NCBI RefSeq assembly: GCF_001921825.1
Contig: NZ_MSJL01000007.1
Coordinates: 1 to 64,000 of the forward strand
Direction of reading: 5' to 3'
Source of the DNA: Streptococcus acidominimus
Lineage (GTDB): Bacteria > Bacillota > Bacilli > Lactobacillales > Streptococcaceae
DNA: 64,000 nucleotides
The notes beneath the pieces were generated by a model. It had not been told where the DNA came from and ran no database searches. It worked only from the letters and a program-made list of their open reading frames with translations. Positions 45,515 through 56,141 of the stretch are shown in pieces. The translations under genes were made by a program, and so were the position numbers. Numbering within the stretch: position 1 is the first letter of the stretch; each line of letters begins with the position of its first letter.

Positions 45515-47311
45515 ATGAGAAAGACAAGTAAAATAATGTCACTAGCCGCAGTTACACTTCTGTCAGCATCCGTCTTGGCAGCCTGTGGCGCAAAGAGTTC
45601 TAAGAGTTCATCATCAGCTGAGCAAGCGAATTTGAGCTTCCCAGGTGAAGTAACGAATGACGGTGCTGCGATTAAGGGTGGACAATTTAAGTATGCGATT
45701 GTAGCCGCTTCATCTTCAACGGGCTTATTGATTGATGAATTGACCAATACGACTGTTGATTCTACCTTTGGAGTTTTGGTGGATGAGGCAATGTTTGGTT
45801 ACGATGGTGAGCGCAAACTGGATGATTCAGGTCTTGCTAAAGTTGACTTTGATTTAAAGGCTAAAACCATAACAGTTAGTCTTACTGGTAAGGACTATAA
45901 GTGGTCAGACGGGGAGTCCTTTACTATTGATGATTATATCTTTACCATTGAAAAAATGTCAGATAAAGGCTATACAGGTGTGCGTTTCGATGATGGCTTT
46001 AAAAACATTATTGGAATGGAAGAATTTGCCGCAGGTAAAGCAGATAGCATTTCAGGTCTTGAAAAAGTAGATGACTATACCGTCGTCCTACATGTTAAGG
46101 AAATGTCGCCTTCTATGATGTATGCGGGAGGTGATGTCCCGTCCTATGTCACACCAAAGCATATCTTTAAGGATATTCCAGTAGCAGACTGGGAAAAGAG
46201 TGAGTATGCGCGTGCAAACTCTAAGTTTGTCGGTATGGGAGCTTTCAAGATTAAAGAAGTAGTCAGTGGTGAGTCTGTGACTTTTGTTCCAAACGAATAC
46301 TACTATAAAGGGAAAGTGGAGCTGGATAGCCTGAAGATGGATATCGTTTCACCTGATACCATTGTGTCAGAAATGAAAGCTGGTCATTATGATTATGCGG
46401 AAATGCCAACAGATCAATTGGATACTTTCAAAAATGCTTCTAACATTACCGTACTTGGGACCCTTGATTCTTCCTATGAGTATCTGTCATTCAATCTAGG
46501 GAAATATGACGCGGACACAGGTAAGAATGTCATGAATCCTGATGCTAAAATGAATGACGTCAAATTGCGTCAGGCTATGGGATACGCGCTTGATACCAAG
46601 ACTGCTGGTGATAAACTCTACAATGGTTTGTATCACCCAGCAAACTCTCTTGTGATCTCATTCTTTGGTGACCTACATGATGCTGACTTGAAAGGCTATA
46701 CTTACGACCCAGATAAGGCAAAAGCCTTGCTCGATGAAGCGGGATACAAGGATGTGGACGGAGATGGTATCCGTGAAGATAAGAATGGAAAACCATTCAA
46801 GATTAGCCTCGCAGTTCGGAAACGTACAGAAGCCAATGAAGCCCTTATCCAACAATACCAGAACTGGTGGAAAGAGGTCGGCTTGAACGTTGAACTCTAC
46901 ACGGGTCGTACCATGGAGTTGAATTCTTTCTATGATACGATTGAAGCAAATGACGCCAACATTGATGCCTATCTCGCAGGTTGGTCAACTGGCTATGATC
47001 CAAATCCGACAGGACTGTGGGGACCAGAAGCGAAGTTTAACTTCTCACGGTATGTATCAGACGAGAATACCAAATTGCTTCAAGCAATTGGGTCAGAAGC
47101 GTCCTTTGATGAGAAGAAAAATATCGAAAACTACAAGAAATGGCAAGAAAATGCTGAAAAAGAAGCCTTTGCAATTCCTTTGTTTGAATCTGAAAAGTTG
47201 ATTGCGATCAATAAGCGTGTCAAATACTTTGATACCAAATACGGATCAGCGTCTAAAGCGCAGTGGACGAAGGTGGAGCTGACTGCTGAAGCAGGAATAG
47301 CCGAGAAATAA
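45515..47311 (+). CDS. Peptide ABC transporter substrate-binding lipoprotein (OppA family)
   Basis: 598 residues, solute-binding protein family 5. Signal peptide and lipobox VLAAC near 20-24. Family segments include YKWSDGESFTIDDYIFTIE and ADKAKALLDEAGYKDVDGDG-type text (here PDKAKALLDEAGYKD). Captures oligopeptides outside the cell for an OppBCDF/Ami-type transporter. No permease genes are adjacent, so it is an orphan receptor like pneumococcal AliA/AliB. ATG 45515 follows TGAGG; an in-frame codon at 45500 is less well placed. Confidence 0.88.
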   Translation: MRKTSKIMSLAAVTLLSASVLAACGAKSSKSSSSAEQANLSFPGEVTNDGAAIKGGQFKYAIVAASSSTGLLIDELTNTTVDSTFGVLVDEAMFGYDGERKLDDSGLAKVDFDLKAKTITVSLTGKDYKWSDGESFTIDDYIFTIEKMSDKGYTGVRFDDGFKNIIGMEEFAAGKADSISGLEKVDDYTVVLHVKEMSPSMMYAGGDVPSYVTPKHIFKDIPVADWEKSEYARANSKFVGMGAFKIKEVVSGESVTFVPNEYYYKGKVELDSLKMDIVSPDTIVSEMKAGHYDYAEMPTDQLDTFKNASNITVLGTLDSSYEYLSFNLGKYDADTGKNVMNPDAKMNDVKLRQAMGYALDTKTAGDKLYNGLYHPANSLVISFFGDLHDADLKGYTYDPDKAKALLDEAGYKDVDGDGIREDKNGKPFKISLAVRKRTEANEALIQQYQNWWKEVGLNVELYTGRTMELNSFYDTIEANDANIDAYLAGWSTGYDPNPTGLWGPEAKFNFSRYVSDENTKLLQAIGSEASFDEKKNIENYKKWQENAEKEAFAIPLFESEKLIAINKRVKYFDTKYGSASKAQWTKVELTAEAGIAEK

Positions 47312-47321
47312 GATAGGAGAT

Positions 47322-47350
47322 AAGGATTGGACAAGAGCCAGTCCTTATGT
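47322..47350 (+). terminator. Probable terminator after the OppA-like gene
   Basis: ATAAGGATTGG-ACAAG-AGCCAGTCCTTAT; the following T-tract is weak. Confidence 0.55.
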
Positions 47351-47389
47351 TCTGTTTATCACCCCCCTATTTTATTTTCAAGCTAGTAT

Positions 47390-47418
47390 TTGTCTTTTCA
47401 GAAAAATTCTGCTATACT
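47390..47418 (+). promoter_or_regulatory. Promoter of pyrR-pyrB-carA-carB
   Basis: TTGTCT (47390-47395), 17 bases, TATACT (47413-47418). Confidence 0.75.
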
Positions 47419-47434
47419 AATAAAAAATAAATCC

Positions 47435-48182
<748 letters not shown>

Positions 48183-48196
48183 GAGGTAGGTTTGAG

Positions 48197-49123
48197 ATGC
48201 CAATCATCGATGAAAAAGTGTCACTCCAGCATGTAGTGACCATGGAAAGTCTATCCAATGAAGAAGTTATGGGGTTGATTGAGCGGGGTATAGCCTTTAA
48301 AAGAGGAGAGACAGCTTCTATTTCTCAAACCGCCTATGTATCCAACCTCTTCTTTGAGGATTCGACGCGGACCCACAAGTCATTTGAAATGGCAGAGCTA
48401 CGGTTGGGGCTCAATATGATTGATTTTGATGCCAAGACTAGCTCGGTCAATAAGGGCGAGAGCCTTTATGATACGATCTTGACCATGAGTGCCTTGGGGG
48501 TGGATATTTGCGTTATTCGTCACTCTGAAGTGGATTACTACCAAGAGCTGATCGATAGTCCGACGATTACGGCTTCTATTGTCAATGGGGGAGATGGTTC
48601 AGGTCAACACCCTAGCCAATCCCTGCTGGACTTGATGACGATCTATGAGGAATTCGGTCGCTTTGAAGGTTTGAAGATTATGATTGCGGGCGATTTGACC
48701 CACTCACGCGTAGCCAAGTCGAATATGCACATTTTAAAACGCTTGGGGGCAAGTTTGTTCTTTGCTGGTCCGAGCGAGTGGTATGCAGAAGAGTTTGATG
48801 CCTACGGTCAGCATGTATCCTTGGATGAGATTGTTGAGCAGGCAGATGTCTTGATGTTCTTGCGGGTTCAGCATGAGCGTCACGACGGCAATGAGAGTTT
48901 TTCTAAGGAAGACTATCACCGCCTATATGGCTTGACGCAAGAGCGTTATGCTCGGATGAAAGATACTGCTATCTTGATGCATCCGGCGCCTGTCAACCGT
49001 GATGTGGAAATTGCAGATGAGTTGGTGGAAGCTCCCCAATCACGGATAATCCGACAGATGCAAAATGGTGTCTTTGTCCGTATGGCTATTTTAGAAGCTG
49101 TTTTACAGGCAAGAGCCAGTTGA
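48197..49123 (+). CDS. pyrB: Aspartate carbamoyltransferase, catalytic chain
   Basis: 308 residues. Joins carbamoyl phosphate and aspartate. [16 protein letters not shown] near 50-65 binds carbamoyl phosphate; [12 protein letters not shown] follows in the middle, and [11 protein letters not shown] near the end. No regulatory chain PyrI, as in Bacillus. Starts 14 bases after pyrR. Confidence 0.96.
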   Translation: MPIIDEKVSLQHVVTMESLSNEEVMGLIERGIAFKRGETASISQTAYVSNLFFEDSTRTHKSFEMAELRLGLNMIDFDAKTSSVNKGESLYDTILTMSALGVDICVIRHSEVDYYQELIDSPTITASIVNGGDGSGQHPSQSLLDLMTIYEEFGRFEGLKIMIAGDLTHSRVAKSNMHILKRLGASLFFAGPSEWYAEEFDAYGQHVSLDEIVEQADVLMFLRVQHERHDGNESFSKEDYHRLYGLTQERYARMKDTAILMHPAPVNRDVEIADELVEAPQSRIIRQMQNGVFVRMAILEAVLQARAS

Positions 49124-49133
49124 TAGAAAGTTC

Positions 49134-49213
49134 ATGCTTGTCGAAAATCAAAAACCTAGCTTGATGAACCGTAGTCTTATCTGCGACTTTATTAGCTAGT
49201 TAGCAGAGTATGG
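49134..49213 (+). repeat. Decayed RUP-like element between pyrB and carA
   Basis: ATGCTTGTCGAAAATCAAA at the left and GCTAGTTAGCAGAGTATGG at the right match the RUP-like ends with changes; the middle (CTTGATGAAC...TCTGCGACTTT) follows TTGCTGAACTTC...CCTGCGGTTTC of the intact copy. Confidence 0.6.
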
Positions 49214-49250
49214 ACAAGTTCCAAAGAGAGAGCAGACGAGGAGGGAAATG

Positions 49251-50339
49251 ATGGCAAAACGATTGTTAATTTTAGAAGACGGAACGATTTTTGAAGGGGA
49301 AGCCTTCGGAGCGGATATTGCGGTGACTGGTGAGATTGTCTTTAATACGGGAATGACGGGCTACCAAGAGTCTATTACCGATCAATCCTACAATGGACAG
49401 ATCCTAACCTTTACCTATCCTTTGGTAGGAAATTATGGGGTCAATCGTGATGACTACGAGTCTATTACCCCGACCTGTAAGGGTGTGGTAGTCCGTGAGT
49501 GGGCACGTCGTGCCAGCAACTGGCGCAACCAGTTGACTTTGGATGAATTTTTAAAGGCCAAGAAAATCCCTGGGATTGCAGGAATTGATACACGCGCCCT
49601 CACCAAGATTATCCGCAAGCACGGAACCATGCGAGCAACTCTTGCAGACGAGGGGGATTCAGTAGAGCACTTGTCTGATCAATTGCGAGCAACGGTACTT
49701 CCAACTAACAATATCGCCCAAGTTTCTACTAAAACAGCCTATCCCGCACCAGGGATTGGACGAAATATCGTCTTGGTCGACTTCGGACTGAAACATTCCA
49801 TCTTACGGGAACTTTCAAAACGGGATTGCAATATTACCGTAGTACCATTTGATACGACTGCTGAGGAAATCTTAAATCTAGCCCCAGATGGTGTGATGCT
49901 TTCAAATGGACCCGGTGATCCAGATGACGTACCGGAGGCTTTGGAAATGATTCGCGGTATTCAAGGGAAAATCCCGATTTTCGGTATCTGTATGGGTCAC
50001 CAGTTGCTAGCCAAGGCAAATGGAGCTAGTACCTATAAGATGAAATTTGGACACCGTGGCTTTAACCACGCGGTGCGCGAGATTGCGACAGGTCGCGTAG
50101 ATTTCACCTCTCAAAACCACGGATTTGCGGTATCGCGTGAAGACTTGCCCGACTGCTTGATGATTACCCACGAAGAAATCAACGACCAGTCAGTTGAAGG
50201 GGTTCGCCACCGTTACCAACCAGCCTTTTCCGTTCAATTCCATCCGGACGCGGCACCTGGTCCACATGATGCCAGCTACCTATTTGATGATTTTATGGAG
50301 TTGATCGACGCCTTTCAAGCCGAGACATACAAGCAATAA
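49251..50339 (+). CDS. carA: Carbamoyl-phosphate synthase small subunit (glutaminase)
   Basis: 362 residues. Splits glutamine and feeds ammonia to CarB. The catalytic Cys is in [12 protein letters not shown] near 241-246. The catalytic-triad segment reads [12 protein letters not shown], with Asp where many enzymes have FHPEA; I believe Asp is usual in streptococci. Of two adjacent ATGs the second (49251) is better spaced, 5 bases after GAGGAGGG. Confidence 0.95.
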   Translation: MAKRLLILEDGTIFEGEAFGADIAVTGEIVFNTGMTGYQESITDQSYNGQILTFTYPLVGNYGVNRDDYESITPTCKGVVVREWARRASNWRNQLTLDEFLKAKKIPGIAGIDTRALTKIIRKHGTMRATLADEGDSVEHLSDQLRATVLPTNNIAQVSTKTAYPAPGIGRNIVLVDFGLKHSILRELSKRDCNITVVPFDTTAEEILNLAPDGVMLSNGPGDPDDVPEALEMIRGIQGKIPIFGICMGHQLLAKANGASTYKMKFGHRGFNHAVREIATGRVDFTSQNHGFAVSREDLPDCLMITHEEINDQSVEGVRHRYQPAFSVQFHPDAAPGPHDASYLFDDFMELIDAFQAETYKQ

Positions 50340-50380
50340 GAGAAGAAGTATTTAATGGCAGCCAGAGAGCTGACGAATAG

Positions 50381-50387
50381 AAAGGAG
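50381..50387 (+). promoter_or_regulatory. Displaced Shine-Dalgarno of carB
   Basis: AAAGGAG followed by AAACAA is an ideal ribosome site with no start codon at the right distance (GTG at 50398 is 10 bases on but leads only into a short ORF). The carB ATG is 138 bases downstream, beyond a repeat. Confidence 0.65.
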
Positions 50388-50391
50388 AAAC

Positions 50392-50522
50392 AAAGGGTAT
50401 CGTATTTGGGAAACTGAATACGGGCTACGAACTTGGTCAAAAAGATAATTTCCCCTAGAACCTAGAGTTCTGCGGGAAAATTCCTATTTTGACTGCGTTC
50501 GCTACACGCCCTTTATATCTTA
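50392..50522 (-). repeat. Modular repeat inserted between the carB ribosome site and start codon
   Basis: On the minus strand it reads AAGATATAAAGGGCGTGTAG at its start and TTCGTAGCCCGTATTCAGTT near its end, the standard termini of the repeat family. AAAGGG (50392-50397) and CCCTTT (50509-50514) at its ends can pair. It ends 3 bases before the carB ATG, and no Shine-Dalgarno lies within it at a usable distance. Confidence 0.75.
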
Positions 50523-50525
50523 ATT

Positions 50526-53500
50526 ATGCCAAAACGTAATGATATTAAGAAAATTATGGTGATTGGGTCTGGTCCGATTATTATTGGTCAGGCGGCAGAG
50601 TTTGATTACGCGGGGACGCAGGCTTGTCTTGCTTTGAAGGAAGAGGGATACAGTGTAGTCTTGGTCAATTCCAATCCGGCAACCATTATGACGGATAAGG
50701 AGATTGCAGACAAGGTATATATCGAGCCGATTACCTTTGAATTTGTCTCTCGTATTCTGCGTAAGGAACGTCCAGATGCACTCTTGCCAACCTTGGGTGG
50801 TCAGACAGGCCTTAATATGGCAATGGAATTGTCTAAGGCAGGCATTTTAGATGAACTGGGAGTTGAGTTGCTGGGCACGAAGTTATCTGCGATTGATCAG
50901 GCAGAGGATCGTGATCTGTTTAAGCAATTGATGGAAGACTTGGGACAGCCTATTCCAGAATCTGAAATTGTCAATACCGTGGAAGAAGCGATCGCCTTTG
51001 CAAATAGTATTGGTTATCCTGTTATCGTACGTCCTGCCTTTACCCTTGGAGGCACGGGTGGTGGCATGTGTGCCAATGAGGAAGAACTCCGTGAGATTGC
51101 TGAAAACGGCTTAAAACTATCCCCTGTAACCCAGTGTTTGATTGAGCGTTCGATTGCAGGATTTAAGGAAATCGAGTATGAAGTGATGCGTGATAGTGCC
51201 GATAATGCCCTTGTCGTATGTAACATGGAAAACTTTGACCCTGTGGGGATCCATACAGGAGATTCGATTGTCTTTGCGCCAACGCAGACCCTGTCTGATA
51301 TTGAAAATCAAATGTTGCGCGATGCCAGCTTGAGCATTATCCGGGCGCTCAAGATTGAGGGGGGCTGTAATGTGCAGCTAGCTCTTGATCCCCATAGCTT
51401 TAAATACTATGTCATTGAGGTGAACCCACGGGTCTCTCGCTCATCTGCCCTTGCTTCAAAAGCAACCGGTTATCCGATTGCCAAATTAGCAGCCAAGATA
51501 GCAGTAGGCTTGACCTTGGATGAAATGATCAATCCCGTGACAGGCACGACCTATGCCATGTTTGAACCAGCACTCGACTATGTTGTTGCCAAAATTCCAC
51601 GCTTTCCATTTGATAAGTTTGAAAAAGGGGAGCGCCGTTTGGGAACTCAGATGAAGGCAACAGGTGAGGTCATGGCGATTGGTCGGACCATCGAAGAGAG
51701 CCTGTTGAAGGCTTGTCGTTCGCTGGAAATTGGTGTTTACCATAATGAAATGAAAGACTTAGCTAAGGCGACAGATGATCTTCTCATTGAAAAGATTATC
51801 AAAGCGCAAGACGATCGTCTTTTCTACGTATCAGAGGCACTTCGCCGTGGTTTCACCGTAGAAGAAATTGCCAAGCTGACTAAAATTGACGTCTTTTTCT
51901 TGGATAAATTGCTCCACATTATCGAATTAGAAGCGGCATTAGCAGCAAATGTCGGAGATATAGCGCTCTTAAAGACTGCCAAGCAAAACGGTTTTGCGGA
52001 TCGTAAGATCGCGGAACTATGGCAACAGACAGCGGATCAGGTTCGTCAGTTCCGCTTGGAAAATGCGATTGTTCCAGTCTATAAAATGGTCGATACCTGT
52101 GCGGCAGAGTTTGAAAGTGCGACACCTTATTTCTATTCAACCTACGAATGGGAAAATGAGTCGATCCGCTCTGAAAGAGAATCAGTCCTCGTCTTAGGAT
52201 CAGGTCCAATTCGGATTGGACAAGGGGTCGAGTTTGACTACGCTACTGTCCATTCTGTGAAAGCTATTCAGGCAGCGGGCTACGAAGCCATTATCATGAA
52301 CTCAAATCCAGAGACGGTGTCGACTGATTTCTCTGTATCGGATAAGCTCTATTTTGAACCTTTGACGATTGAAGATGTCATGAATGTGATTGAGTTAGAG
52401 CAGCCGATCGGTGTCATTGTCCAATTTGGTGGGCAAACGGCGATTAACTTGGCTGAGCCACTGTCAAAAGCTGGGGTACGGATTATCGGTACACAAGTTG
52501 CAGACTTGGATCGAGCAGAAGACCGTGATTTATTTGAAAAAGCCTTGAAAGATTTAGGGATTCCACAGCCGCCGGGGCAAACGGCAACCAATGAGGAAGA
52601 AGCGGTTGCAGCAGCTCGCAAGATAGGCTTTCCTGTCCTCGTACGTCCATCCTATGTCCTTGGAGGACGGGCTATGGAAATCGTTGAAAATGAGACCGAT
52701 TTGCGCAGTTATATGCGGACAGCCGTAAAAGCAAGCCCTGAACATCCTGTTCTTGTTGATTCCTACATTGTGGGACGTGAGTGCGAGGTCGATGCTATTT
52801 CTGACGGGAAAGATGTTCTGATTCCAGGAATTATGGAGCATATCGAACGTGCAGGTGTCCATTCAGGTGACTCTATGGCAGTCTATCCTCCGCAAACCCT
52901 TTCAAAAGAAATTCAGGCGACCATTGCAGACTATACCAAGCGCTTAGCGATAGGTCTCAACTGTATCGGAATGATGAATATTCAGTTTGTCATCAAGGAT
53001 GAAACCGTTTATGTCATTGAGGTGAATCCACGTGCCAGCCGTACGGTGCCATTCTTGTCGAAAGTGACAGATATTCCAATGGCGCAGGTAGCGACCAAGC
53101 TCATCTTGGGTCAGACCTTGGCAGCATTGGGCTACGAGGATGGCTTGTATCAAGAGTCAACCAATGTCCATGTCAAGGCACCCGTTTTCTCCTTCACCAA
53201 ACTAGCGAAGGTCGATAGCCTTTTGGGGCCAGAGATGAAATCTACTGGTGAAGTGATGGGGACAGATCGAACCCTTGAAAAGGCGCTTTACAAAGCCTTT
53301 GAGGCTAGCCATTTCCACTTGGAAGAATTTGGAAATGTAGTCTTTACCATTGCAGACGAGACCAAGGAAGAGGCACTTGGTTTGGCGAAGCGCTTTGAAG
53401 CGATCGGTTACGGTATTTTTGCAACAGAAGGAACAAGTGAGTTCTTCAAGGCAAATGGGGTAGAGTCTGTCGCTGTCAATAAATTAGGAGAAGCTGAAGA

Positions 53501-53705
53501 TAATGATATTCCTGCCCTTGTTCGGAAAGGTCAGGTTCAGGCTATTATCAATACGGTAGGAACCAAGCGTGTGGCAGAAGGAGATGGACAAGTCATCCGA
53601 AGTTCAGCCATTGAAACAGGGACACCGCTCTTTACTGCTCTTGACACCGCTGAAGCGATGTTGAAAGTATTAGAAAGCCGTACCTTTACAACCAATGTGA
53701 TTTAG
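50526..53705 (+). CDS. carB: Carbamoyl-phosphate synthase large subunit
   Basis: 1059 residues, full length. Uses ATP, bicarbonate and ammonia to make carbamoyl phosphate. Two ATP-grasp halves: the first begins [21 protein letters not shown] near 10, the second [20 protein letters not shown] near 556. A C-terminal allosteric MGS-like domain starts near 930. The start at [10 protein letters not shown] is right for the family, yet the ribosome site appears displaced upstream by a repeat. Confidence 0.97.
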   Translation: MPKRNDIKKIMVIGSGPIIIGQAAEFDYAGTQACLALKEEGYSVVLVNSNPATIMTDKEIADKVYIEPITFEFVSRILRKERPDALLPTLGGQTGLNMAMELSKAGILDELGVELLGTKLSAIDQAEDRDLFKQLMEDLGQPIPESEIVNTVEEAIAFANSIGYPVIVRPAFTLGGTGGGMCANEEELREIAENGLKLSPVTQCLIERSIAGFKEIEYEVMRDSADNALVVCNMENFDPVGIHTGDSIVFAPTQTLSDIENQMLRDASLSIIRALKIEGGCNVQLALDPHSFKYYVIEVNPRVSRSSALASKATGYPIAKLAAKIAVGLTLDEMINPVTGTTYAMFEPALDYVVAKIPRFPFDKFEKGERRLGTQMKATGEVMAIGRTIEESLLKACRSLEIGVYHNEMKDLAKATDDLLIEKIIKAQDDRLFYVSEALRRGFTVEEIAKLTKIDVFFLDKLLHIIELEAALAANVGDIALLKTAKQNGFADRKIAELWQQTADQVRQFRLENAIVPVYKMVDTCAAEFESATPYFYSTYEWENESIRSERESVLVLGSGPIRIGQGVEFDYATVHSVKAIQAAGYEAIIMNSNPETVSTDFSVSDKLYFEPLTIEDVMNVIELEQPIGVIVQFGGQTAINLAEPLSKAGVRIIGTQVADLDRAEDRDLFEKALKDLGIPQPPGQTATNEEEAVAAARKIGFPVLVRPSYVLGGRAMEIVENETDLRSYMRTAVKASPEHPVLVDSYIVGRECEVDAISDGKDVLIPGIMEHIERAGVHSGDSMAVYPPQTLSKEIQATIADYTKRLAIGLNCIGMMNIQFVIKDETVYVIEVNPRASRTVPFLSKVTDIPMAQVATKLILGQTLAALGYEDGLYQESTNVHVKAPVFSFTKLAKVDSLLGPEMKSTGEVMGTDRTLEKALYKAFEASHFHLEEFGNVVFTIADETKEEALGLAKRFEAIGYGIFATEGTSEFFKANGVESVAVNKLGEAEDNDIPALVRKGQVQAIINTVGTKRVAEGDGQVIRSSAIETGTPLFTALDTAEAMLKVLESRTFTTNVI

Positions 53706-53746
53706 GGTACAATAGTGATAGCCTTTCAGTTTTCATTTAGTACTCG

Positions 53747-53776
53747 CTTCATCAACCTAGGGATAGGTTGATGAAG
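53747..53776 (-). repeat. Conserved-hairpin module of the repeat family, downstream of carB
   Basis: CTTCATCAACCTA-GGGA-TAGGTTGATGAAG, a perfect 13-bp stem. The flanks to about 53830 (GGTTAGATATAGGGTAGGTAG, AACTCGTTTCAAC) match the reverse-oriented module at 55121-55190. It may also act as a terminator for carB. Confidence 0.75.
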
Positions 53777-53888
53777 GTTAGATATAGGGTAGGTAGAACT
53801 CGTTTCAACAGTTGCCCTAGCAGTCACCGATGTAATAAGTCAAAACGGAAATGATAATCTTTATAAAAATAAAATTGAGGTAAGAAGA

Positions 53889-54203
53889 ATGAAAGTGAAT
53901 TTAGTGAGTCCAGTTGGACAATTCAAGCAAGCGCCTGTTGGCTTTTCTTGGACAGCTTTCTTATTTGGATTCTTTGTCCCTGTCTTTCGTCAGGATTGGA
54001 AGTGGGCAGGAATCATGTTTGGGGTAAATCTGTTGGTTGGAGCCATTGCGTATCGTTTAGATATTTCTTATTTAAGTATTGGATCAGGAGTTGTTTGGGG
54101 GCTTCTCTATAATAAACTTTATATCAAAGAACTCCTTGCAAAGGGCTGGACACCAGCCACGGATGCTGATGCAGAACTGATTCGTACCAAGGCAACCTTA
54201 TAA
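53889..54203 (+). CDS. DUF2628-like small membrane protein
   Basis: 104 residues with two or three hydrophobic segments: FSWTAFLFGFFVPVF near 19-33 and WAGIMFGVNLLVGAIAYRL near 39-58. Matches the pattern of DUF2628/HrgA-like proteins; function unknown. TTGAGGTAAGAAG precedes the ATG. Confidence 0.65.
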   Translation: MKVNLVSPVGQFKQAPVGFSWTAFLFGFFVPVFRQDWKWAGIMFGVNLLVGAIAYRLDISYLSIGSGVVWGLLYNKLYIKELLAKGWTPATDADAELIRTKATL

Positions 54204-54250
54204 GAGCAGGAATGCTAAAAGATGATTTCGACAGAAGTCATCTTTTTTGG

Positions 54251-54256
54251 TATACT
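54251..54256 (+). promoter_or_regulatory. Extended -10 of a leaderless transcript
   Basis: TGGTATACT, then six bases (TTCTGT) and the ATG at 54263. Upstream AAGATGA-TTTCGACAGAAG-TCATCTTTT is a terminator-type hairpin for the preceding gene. Confidence 0.6.
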
Positions 54257-54262
54257 TTCTGT

Positions 54263-55054
54263 ATGAAATGGATTGTTACAACAAGTCTTGGTATGGACGA
54301 GCAATTGGTGGCGCGTGCAAAAGCCCTTGCCCAGTCTTTTGGTGTGGCCTATGTGGCGCGTCAGAAAGTTTCTATCAAAAAACTTCAGACCCAGTATGGG
54401 CATATCCTAGTTCTCTATCAGGATAAGATGGTTTTCGAGCAGCTAGGAGGGGAACGCCTCTTTTTTCATCCAGATACGGCATTGTTACGGATTAAATCGA
54501 ACCGTGATCCCTTGCTGGAGCTTCTTGGTGAAAGCCCTAAAAGGATTTGTGATTGTACGATGGGACTAGCATCTGACAGTATCGTTATGGCGAGCGCAGG
54601 GCATCAGGTAACGGCAGTAGAATCTGCTAGCTTAATCGCCTTTATCGTCAGCCAAGGATTGAAAGAGTTTGATACAGGAAATAGTCAGGTCAATGCAGCC
54701 ATGCGATCAATTGAGGTGGTGGAAACGGAGAGTCTCTCCTTTTTACGCCAGCAACCTAGCCAATCCTTTGATATTCTCTATTTTGATCCCATGTTTTCTG
54801 AAGCAATTAGCGAATCGCAAAATCTGTCAGGTCTTACAGCACTAGCCAATCCAGCCCGCCTCACAGAGGAGCTTTTGCTAGAAGCTAAGCGAGTGGTAAG
54901 AGAAAAAATCATCCTGAAAGCACACTTTCGAGATCCCATTTTTGAAGAACTGGGTTTCACCCGTCTGGTTCGCCCCAATCAGAAATTTCACTATGGTGTC
55001 TGGAGTAATACTCGTCAAAAATCAAATTCTGACGTCGTTAGCTCACCTTGCTGA
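54263..55054 (+). CDS. RsmJ-like class I SAM-dependent methyltransferase
   Basis: 263 residues. The SAM fold runs from about 95: ICDCTMGLASDSIVMA (motif I), VTAVESASLIA (motif II), and LYFDPMFS, the catalytic DP(P/M)F. It resembles the RsmJ/DUF548 group that methylates 16S rRNA guanine. There is no ribosome site; ATG at 54263 is next to the -10 box. The last 15 residues, from NTRQKSNSD on, are encoded by the left end of a RUP-like insertion, so the original C-terminus is lost. Confidence 0.78.
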   Translation: MKWIVTTSLGMDEQLVARAKALAQSFGVAYVARQKVSIKKLQTQYGHILVLYQDKMVFEQLGGERLFFHPDTALLRIKSNRDPLLELLGESPKRICDCTMGLASDSIVMASAGHQVTAVESASLIAFIVSQGLKEFDTGNSQVNAAMRSIEVVETESLSFLRQQPSQSFDILYFDPMFSEAISESQNLSGLTALANPARLTEELLLEAKRVVREKIILKAHFRDPIFEELGFTRLVRPNQKFHYGVWSNTRQKSNSDVVSSPC

Positions 55055-55416
55055 GTAAAAAGCTCCAGAGGAGGTTTTTAGCCTGTTCCCTTAAAACAAG
55101 AAAGAACAGAGTTCTACCTCCTTCAACAGTCTAAGAATAGACTGTTGAAGGTTGGAAATAGAGCGAGTGTAACTCGTGTCAAGTGTGGCTCTCTTTAGGG
55201 GACGTAGCTGTTCCAGTTTTAACTGATTACAGATGTGATTGCTTTTAGAAAATAGGAAAAAAGCCCCAGTGGAGTGGGTTGTTAGCCTCTTCTCCTAAAA
55301 TTGGGAGGTACAGTTGAGAAAACTTACACTTTTCTTATCACTCACCTGTCTAGCAATCAACTAGACACCTATCTTCAACTTCGTTTCTTCGCCTTTTTTG
55401 ATTTTCATTGAGTATT
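55007..55416 (+). repeat. Composite RUP-like element (plus orientation)
   Basis: Begins AATACTCGTCAAAAATCAAA inside the methyltransferase gene and ends TTTTTGATTTTCATTGAG-TATTA. The interior contains AAAGCTCC-AGA-GGAGGTTTTT, the perfect 13-bp stem CTTCAACAGTCTA-AGAA-TAGACTGTTGAAG (55121-55150), and CGAGTGTAACTCG. Same composition as 20459-20764 in reverse. Confidence 0.8.
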
Positions 55417-55431
55417 ATTTGTGAAAAAAGA

Positions 55432-55437
55432 GTATAA
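55432..55437 (+). promoter_or_regulatory. -10 element of the DUF969-DUF979-pcp unit
   Basis: TATAAT, with TTGAGT from the end of the RUP-like element about 19 bases upstream as a possible -35. Confidence 0.5.
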
Positions 55438-55461
55438 TGATAGGACGAAAGGAGATTCATT

Positions 55462-56133
55462 ATGGAATGGATTAAATTAGTCGGAATCGTCATCATTGTA
55501 TTGGGATTTGTCTTAAAATGTGATGCGATTGCGACAGTTGTTGTGGCAGGTCTTGTGACTGCCCTTGTTTCTGGAATGTCTCTGACGGAGTTCCTTAGCG
55601 TCTTGGGGGAAAATTTCACCTCTCAGCGTGTGGTAACCATTTTCCTATTGACACTTCCATTGGTTGGCTTAGCGGAAAAATACGGTTTACGTCACCGAGC
55701 AATTCGGATGATGAAGTCGCTCAAGTCGCTAACAGTAGGTTCCTTTTACAGCCTCTATGTCCTACTTCGCTTGCTCTGCGGTCTATTTTCGATCCGTTTG
55801 GGAGGACATCCGCAATTTGTTCGTCCCTTGGTTGAGCCAATGGGACAGGCAGCAGCCAAGGCTAAATATGGAGACTTGACAGACAGTGAAATCGAAGAAT
55901 TAAAAGGTCGCGCTGCGGCTAGTGAAAACTTCGGTAACTTCTTTGGTCAAAATACCTTTTCAGGGGCAGCAGGAATTTTGCTGATCAGCGGAACCTTGCT
56001 TTCTTTAGGTTATGAAGAAAATAAGGCAGGCCTTGCCTTGACCTCGCTCATCATTGCAGGAGTAGCTTTCCTTGTCATTCTTATCTCCAATTATTTGTTT
56101 GATAAGAAATTACAGAGAAAGCGTCAGAAATAG
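55462..56133 (+). CDS. DUF969 membrane protein, probable 5-oxoproline transporter subunit
   Basis: 223 residues, about five membrane helices. The family occurs together with DUF979 and pyrrolidone-carboxylate peptidase, and both are commonly labelled subunits of a 5-oxoproline (pyroglutamate) transporter. GHPQFVRPLVEPMG is a conserved-looking segment. AAAGGAG precedes the ATG; the DUF979 gene follows after 8 bases. The transport role is established only by association. Confidence 0.85.
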   Translation: MEWIKLVGIVIIVLGFVLKCDAIATVVVAGLVTALVSGMSLTEFLSVLGENFTSQRVVTIFLLTLPLVGLAEKYGLRHRAIRMMKSLKSLTVGSFYSLYVLLRLLCGLFSIRLGGHPQFVRPLVEPMGQAAAKAKYGDLTDSEIEELKGRAAASENFGNFFGQNTFSGAAGILLISGTLLSLGYEENKAGLALTSLIIAGVAFLVILISNYLFDKKLQRKRQK

Positions 56134-56141
56134 GAGGCATC

